Made by a program: the position numbers and the translations under genes. DNA of 64,000 bases. Source: Mycoemilia scoparia. Its lineage: Eukaryota > Kickxellomycota > Kickxellomycetes > Kickxellales > Kickxellaceae. Location of the stretch: contig JANBPU010000021.1 in NCBI GenBank assembly GCA_027575805.1, positions 96,066 to 160,065 of the forward strand, written 5' to 3'. Of the stretch, positions 60,097-64,000 are shown piece by piece (position 1 is the stretch's first letter; every line of letters starts with the position of its first letter). The notes beneath the pieces are model-generated. The model worked only from the letters and a program-made list of their open reading frames with translations, searched no databases and was not told the origin of the DNA.

Positions 60097-60580
60097 TAGT
60101 GTAGTAGGACGTATAAACACACACAGAGTAAAAATATTTACTTAGCTGTACACACTTTGGAGTCGCATCATATATACAGCAGCCAATGACTCTTATTTCT
60201 TATGTGCGTGTCTGGGCTTTAAAGCATATTCTAATGCATGTAGGAAGATGCTACAGCAGCTATAAGATCATTGTTTATATGTCATTAGTGTGGAATGCTG
60301 TGGTTTGGCAATATGAGATCGGCATACCCTCAATTCATTTCAAGCTTAAAAAAGATTTAGAGACAAAATTATCAGTCAGTAATAATGTAGATACGCATCT
60401 GGGAGGTATCAGTGAATGTGCTATCATTCCCCTTGGGCACGCCTATTTTTCCATTTCGGGAATATTTGAGCCAGTTCTTTAGTTCTCCAACATTTTAGTC
60501 ACGACTGTCGACGAAAGCGGAGTTCCATTATGTCCAGCCACCGTTGAATCTGTTTATAAAATTTTACTTTAAGCGTAAAA

Positions 60581-60588
60581 TATAAATA
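60581..60588 (+). promoter_or_regulatory. TATA-like element of the sugar transporter
   Basis: TATAAATA lies 175 bp before the ATG at 60763, preceded by another TATAAAA at 60555. One of these is a plausible core promoter. The distance implies a leader of about 100 nt or more. Confidence 0.35.
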
Positions 60589-60762
60589 AGCCCAATCACC
60601 CATGAAAAAAGCAAGTCGTTTACTATTCTACTAATCCCCTCATCCTTCAGTGTTTTTACTTCTCTGTTAGTCGTATCAAAGCATCCTTTGTTGTTTTAGT
60701 TTCAATTAATTTACTAGTATTTATATTAAACTACTGAAGAGGCTATCGAGAAAAAAGCAAGA

Positions 60763-62268
60763 ATGTCAAATCCGGATATCAATCACAAGTCCGTATATAT
60801 GGTTTGTGCGGTGGCCTCACTAGGTGGGCTTCTGTTTGGCTACGACCAAGGGAATATGTCCGAGATTCTCCAAATGCCTCCATTCCTAGAGTACTTCAAC
60901 TACCCGAACGCAACTCACCAGGGCCTAATGACATCAATGCTGACCCTGGGCTGCTTCCTTGGTGCCCTTTGTTCTGCCTACCTTGCTGACCGACTAAGCA
61001 GAAAATATGCCATCATGGTTGGTTGTGCTGTATTCATAATCGGCTCGGCCCTACAGACTGGAGCAGTCAATGAAGCCATGATGATAGTTTCGCGAATAAT
61101 CGGTGGAATTGGGGTTGGCATATTGTCAAACATTGTCCCCCTATTCCAGTCTGAACTGGCGCCGCCGGAGATTCGTGGCCGGCTTATTTGTCTCCAACAA
61201 ATCGCCATAACTGGTGGGATTATGGTCGCCTTTTGGATCGGTTACGGGTGCTCCAAGATTAAGACGACTGCTTCGTTCAGAATCCCGCTGGGAGTTCAAA
61301 TCATTCCAGCATTGGTGTTGATGGCTGCAATCATGTTTATGCCGTTTTCTCCTCGTTGGCTGATTGCAAAAGGCCGCGATGAAGAGGCTTGCGCTGTTTT
61401 AGCAAAATTGCGTGCAGGTGGGGACCTTGACCATCCTATGGTTATTCGAGAATTTAACGAAATCAAAGAAGTTGTCACTAGCGAAAAAGAAGTAGAATCA
61501 GGGTCGTATTTGGAACTGGTCAAGCACCCGGTGCGTCGTCGAGTTATAATCGGCATTGTAGTCCAAGCATTTCTTCAGCTGACTGGCATCAACACCATTA
61601 TGTACTATGCCCCAAAGATATTCAAGCAAGCAGGACTCAAGGGCACAGATGCTCCGCTATTAGCCCAGGGAATAAACGGGGTTCTAAACTTCCTTTGCAC
61701 CATCCCAATCACAGTATATATTGATAAATGGGGGCGACGGAGCACGCTGATGTTCGGCGCGCTTGGCATGGTGGTTGCGTACATCGCCATGGGAACAATA
61801 ATGGCAGTTTACGGAAAACCATTCCAGGATGGCAGCGATACCAGCATAGCCTACGACAACGGAGCAGCATCGAGAGCAACCATGGCCTTTGTATACATTT
61901 TCGTTGCCTGCTATGCTTTGAGCTGGGGTCCAATCTGCTGGATCTATCCATCTGAAATATTCCCAATGAGAGTTCGTGCCAAAGCAACATCAATCACCAC
62001 AGCTACCAACTGGATTTTCAATTTCCTTGTCGCACAGGTGGCGCCAATACTGATGAGCGATATTACCTGGGGTTTGTATATCATCTTTGCCTGCTTCAAC
62101 TTATTGGCCTTCATGCATGTCTTTTTCTTTTGTCCAGAAACTAAAGGGGTTATGCTTGAAGATATGGATGAATTGTTTGGTCAGTCTGTTTGGGCATTCA
62201 AGGTCAAAAGCCAAAACGTTAGTCATAGGGCAGATAACGATTCAAGTGAAAAGCAAACTTTCGAATAA
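60763..62268 (+). CDS. MFS sugar transporter (hexose transporter family)
   Basis: A 12-helix plasma-membrane proton/sugar or facilitative sugar transporter, 501 residues in one exon. Signature motifs are in place: GGLLFGYDQGNMSEI in helix 1, ADRLSRKYAIMVG, RIIGGIGVGILSNIVPLFQSELAPPEIRGRL, PFSPRWLIAKGRDEEA before the central loop, and QLTGINTIMYYAPKIF in helix 7. DKWGRRSTLMFG, YPSEIFPMRVRAKATSI and the final PETKGVMLEDMDELF follow. These are diagnostic for the sugar-transporter family (PF00083). The Gln-Gly-Asn after FGYD replaces the usual T/I-G, as in some filamentous-fungal members. The substrate cannot be predicted. Codon use is more GC-rich than its neighbours, as in the ABC transporter. 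Confidence 0.95.
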   Translation: MSNPDINHKSVYMVCAVASLGGLLFGYDQGNMSEILQMPPFLEYFNYPNATHQGLMTSMLTLGCFLGALCSAYLADRLSRKYAIMVGCAVFIIGSALQTGAVNEAMMIVSRIIGGIGVGILSNIVPLFQSELAPPEIRGRLICLQQIAITGGIMVAFWIGYGCSKIKTTASFRIPLGVQIIPALVLMAAIMFMPFSPRWLIAKGRDEEACAVLAKLRAGGDLDHPMVIREFNEIKEVVTSEKEVESGSYLELVKHPVRRRVIIGIVVQAFLQLTGINTIMYYAPKIFKQAGLKGTDAPLLAQGINGVLNFLCTIPITVYIDKWGRRSTLMFGALGMVVAYIAMGTIMAVYGKPFQDGSDTSIAYDNGAASRATMAFVYIFVACYALSWGPICWIYPSEIFPMRVRAKATSITTATNWIFNFLVAQVAPILMSDITWGLYIIFACFNLLAFMHVFFFCPETKGVMLEDMDELFGQSVWAFKVKSQNVSHRADNDSSEKQTFE

Positions 62269-62658
62269 TGCTGTTGTATCTGACCTACCTGTATTTTTCC
62301 TTCAAAAGCTAATCACCAAGTCATGTAGTGGTTATAATATGTTTGTTTTGAACAAAAATATCTAATTATATTATGATTATTTTAATTTTATTTGGAAGTT
62401 CAATTGATTTGTTATTTGGAAGTTGAAGCAGTTTCTATCATTTTAGCACAGGTTGAGGCTTTGTTGACTTCAAGAGTATACAGTTCCATCCATCGCTTTA
62501 ATGAAGCCTTGCTTTCTTTGTTTCATTTTGTTATATTTCATACCCCAGCTTGTTGTATAACCATATCATCCAAGCTATACCAATAAACAAATTTACAATA
62601 TTATAATACCTGGCTCGAACACTATTCATTCAGAAAAATAAGCACATTTTCTGGAATA

Positions 62659-63204
62659 ATGGCTGTTGTTAGAAGAAATAATGCTGCTGAATACCAAGAG
62701 AAGAATGCCAGACCCCGAATGGCGAAAAAGGGCAGAGCTAAGGAAGGAGAAAAAGAGAAATTGCATCCAGCAATAGTTTCGACTATATCTGAAATAAGTA
62801 TAGAAGCAGGCATTGACAAGCACTATGATATACCCGGACACTACTGTGTTCTTACACATAACAATATTATAGTACACAGCGTGAGACACAAGTATGACAA
62901 TGATGTCCATATAAGGGGTTTGAAATGTAACAAATATGAAAACCCACTCAAGTGCCTCAGGACTGGCAAAATGGAAGGCAAAATTGTAGAGCGATCAAAG
63001 TACTTTGTATACCAAATGACCACTCAACGTGATAACTGGTTGGAGATTATGGCAAAGTGGCGTGGTGATTTCAGAGTTCATCATGCCATTGATTTAAATG
63101 ATCGTGATGCAGCTCGAAAGTATAAACATGCCTTGAGAAATGCCCTGAATCTTGTTTGCGATGCTCTTGATAAAGGTGATGAGTACATGGACAGTATTTA
63201 CTAA
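62659..63204 (+). CDS. Orphan basic protein, function unknown
   Basis: A single-exon, 181-residue gene. The ATG at 62659 begins MAVVRRNNAAEYQEKNARP, a Lys/Arg-rich start that could be a nuclear signal. The rest looks globular: KLHPAIVSTISEISIEAGI, DKHYDIPGHYCVLTHNNIIVHSVRHKYDNDVHI, then WLEIMAKWRGDFRVHHAIDL and a helical end (KYKHALRNALNLVCDALDKG). It has no signal peptide, membrane helix or recognised catalytic motif. The composition and long uninterrupted frame support a real gene. It converges on the partial orphan gene, 151 bp between stops. Confidence 0.6.
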   Translation: MAVVRRNNAAEYQEKNARPRMAKKGRAKEGEKEKLHPAIVSTISEISIEAGIDKHYDIPGHYCVLTHNNIIVHSVRHKYDNDVHIRGLKCNKYENPLKCLRTGKMEGKIVERSKYFVYQMTTQRDNWLEIMAKWRGDFRVHHAIDLNDRDAARKYKHALRNALNLVCDALDKGDEYMDSIY

Positions 63205-63355
63205 TAGCTAACAGGTGCAAATGATTAAGATTTCAGTCTTTTATTCTCGTTGCTAAATATTTGAATAAAATCTGCAAAATGAATGCTATAATGAAGTTGG
63301 GTAGTATAAATGTAACTGCTATAGTATCCTAATCTGCCTCACAACCATCCAGGCT

Positions 63356-64000
63356 CTAACCTCTGACTCCTGTTTCCTGCTCTTCCTGGACACTATCTTG
63401 GAATTTCTTCTTGAAATTATACATCATGCTGAGTATCTTCGGATCATTCATTTTATATTTACTCTCGCCAGGATTAATAACAATTTCATCATCATCTGTT
63501 CTTGTTGCCACGAAAGGAATGATTTCTTTTCCAAACCCCCATGATCCCTGAATAGTCTTCAAACTCTTGTTGGATCTAAGGACAGCGGCTGCAGTCATAT
63601 AGAACTTTCCATATGCAGAGTATTTCTTTACACCCGTGATATTTTTGTTCAATGAAAAAAAATCACACTGGTATATATAATAAATGTCTTGTCCCTTGCG
63701 AATCATCAATTGGACGATTCCTCTATAATGACCATCAGTAAAGCCTTCTCTTGGTAATATGAGGAAACCATCTTGCCTTTTGTATATTTGATAAGTTATT
63801 AGGCTAATAGTGGAGATCAAAAATAATTGATGCATAGTATCGTCATGACACATTTTGTAAGCACAATTTATGGTTGACATATCAAAATCGTAATGCGTGT
63901 TGCTAGCTTCGACTATTTCGTTATAAGTGGTTTTGCTTATCGACCCTTTGCTTGCTTTGAAATCACAGATTCTTTGCAGGGGAAGTTCTCGCGAGCTGTT
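63356..64000 (-). CDS. Orphan protein, N-terminus beyond the window
   Basis: The frame is open from the right edge (64000) to a stop at 63356, giving 214 residues of the C-terminal part. It starts inside NSSRELPLQRICDFKASKGS and shows a moderately hydrophobic stretch MHQLFLISTISLITYQIY near residues 55-73. The rest looks globular: DGFLILPREGFTDGHYRGIV, YIYQCDFFSLNKNITGVKKY and a final charged helix MMYNFKKKFQDSVQEEQE. I recognise no family. An internal Met at 63880 could be a start, but the frame continues upstream without a break, so I treat the gene as partial. Confidence 0.6.
   Translation of the reverse strand, partial: NSSRELPLQRICDFKASKGSISKTTYNEIVEASNTHYDFDMSTINCAYKMCHDDTMHQLFLISTISLITYQIYKRQDGFLILPREGFTDGHYRGIVQLMIRKGQDIYYIYQCDFFSLNKNITGVKKYSAYGKFYMTAAAVLRSNKSLKTIQGSWGFGKEIIPFVATRTDDDEIVINPGESKYKMNDPKILSMMYNFKKKFQDSVQEEQETGVRG

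Larger units (their letters stand above)
59196..60762. other. Gene-free stretch between POLH and the sugar transporter
   Basis: About 1.6 kb without a convincing gene. It includes the POLH 5' region, a (GTA)n microsatellite at 60050-60096 and the transporter promoter. The open frame at 60186-60482 has no domain and poor coding character. Confidence 0.5.

Noticed and set aside
60186..60482. A 98-residue frame before the sugar transporter
   Set aside because: It overlaps promoter-like AT-rich DNA and has no recognisable features.
1..64000. tRNA, rRNA or CRISPR loci
   Set aside because: No tRNA-like box A/box B pair, rRNA segment or regularly spaced direct-repeat array was noticed on reading; a tRNAscan run would settle the tRNA case.

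Overview
The window is nuclear DNA of a fungus, most likely an early-diverging (non-Dikarya) lineage. It is AT-rich, with short introns (mostly about 50-220 nt, GT-AG, one probable GC-AG). The gene set is fungal: DUG3-type glutamine amidotransferase, RIB4, LAS1, UTP13, DNA2 and a full-length ABCB pump. It also holds genes that yeasts lack: a BRAT1 homologue, a p67phox-like TPR protein, and DNA polymerase eta with a UBZ finger. The lineage is inferred from gene content only; I could not run a search.

Layout. 0-12.4 kb: kinesin-8 (cut by the left edge), UTP13, a small coiled-coil gene, DUG3, a p67phox/NoxR-like gene and lumazine synthase (RIB4). 12.4-15.7 kb: no gene seen. 15.7-25.3 kb: a 1449-residue ABCB transporter, an unrecognised multi-exon helical protein, and fumarylacetoacetase. 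25.3-30.7 kb: gene-poor, with a miniature transposon and a possible decayed ankyrin-repeat gene. 30.7-45.2 kb: a protein with two tandem mating-type-like HMG boxes, LAS1, a TMEM70-like mitochondrial membrane protein, BRAT1 (14 exons) and DNA2. 46.2-47.8 kb: a tandem CCCH zinc-finger protein of the TIS11/TTP type. 47.8-54.9 kb: gene-free and rich in microsatellites and small transposons. 54.9-64 kb: DNA polymerase eta, an MFS sugar transporter and two orphan genes, the last cut by the right edge.

How the genes relate. This is an ordinary eukaryotic neighbourhood of single-gene units, not an operon. Several pairs are divergent with 450-470 bp between start codons (UTP13/coiled-coil gene; BRAT1/DNA2) or convergent (TMEM70-like/BRAT1, 72 bp between stops). 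Ribosome biogenesis is represented twice (UTP13, LAS1). Genome maintenance is represented by DNA2 and POLH; BRAT1 joins them by the function of its animal homologues.

Most interesting: (1) a fungal BRAT1 that keeps the animal C-terminal Asp-Cys-Tyr end; (2) a minimal p67phox-like protein ending just after the activation-domain position, with no SH3 or PB1 domain; (3) a two-HMG-box MAT-like regulator in a relic-rich stretch; (4) an undescribed family of TA-flanked miniature inverted-repeat elements with ends TGGGYARTTATTTTTGAAGG, found at six places; (5) a second, about 130-bp repeat at three loci, two of whose copies translate to similar peptides.
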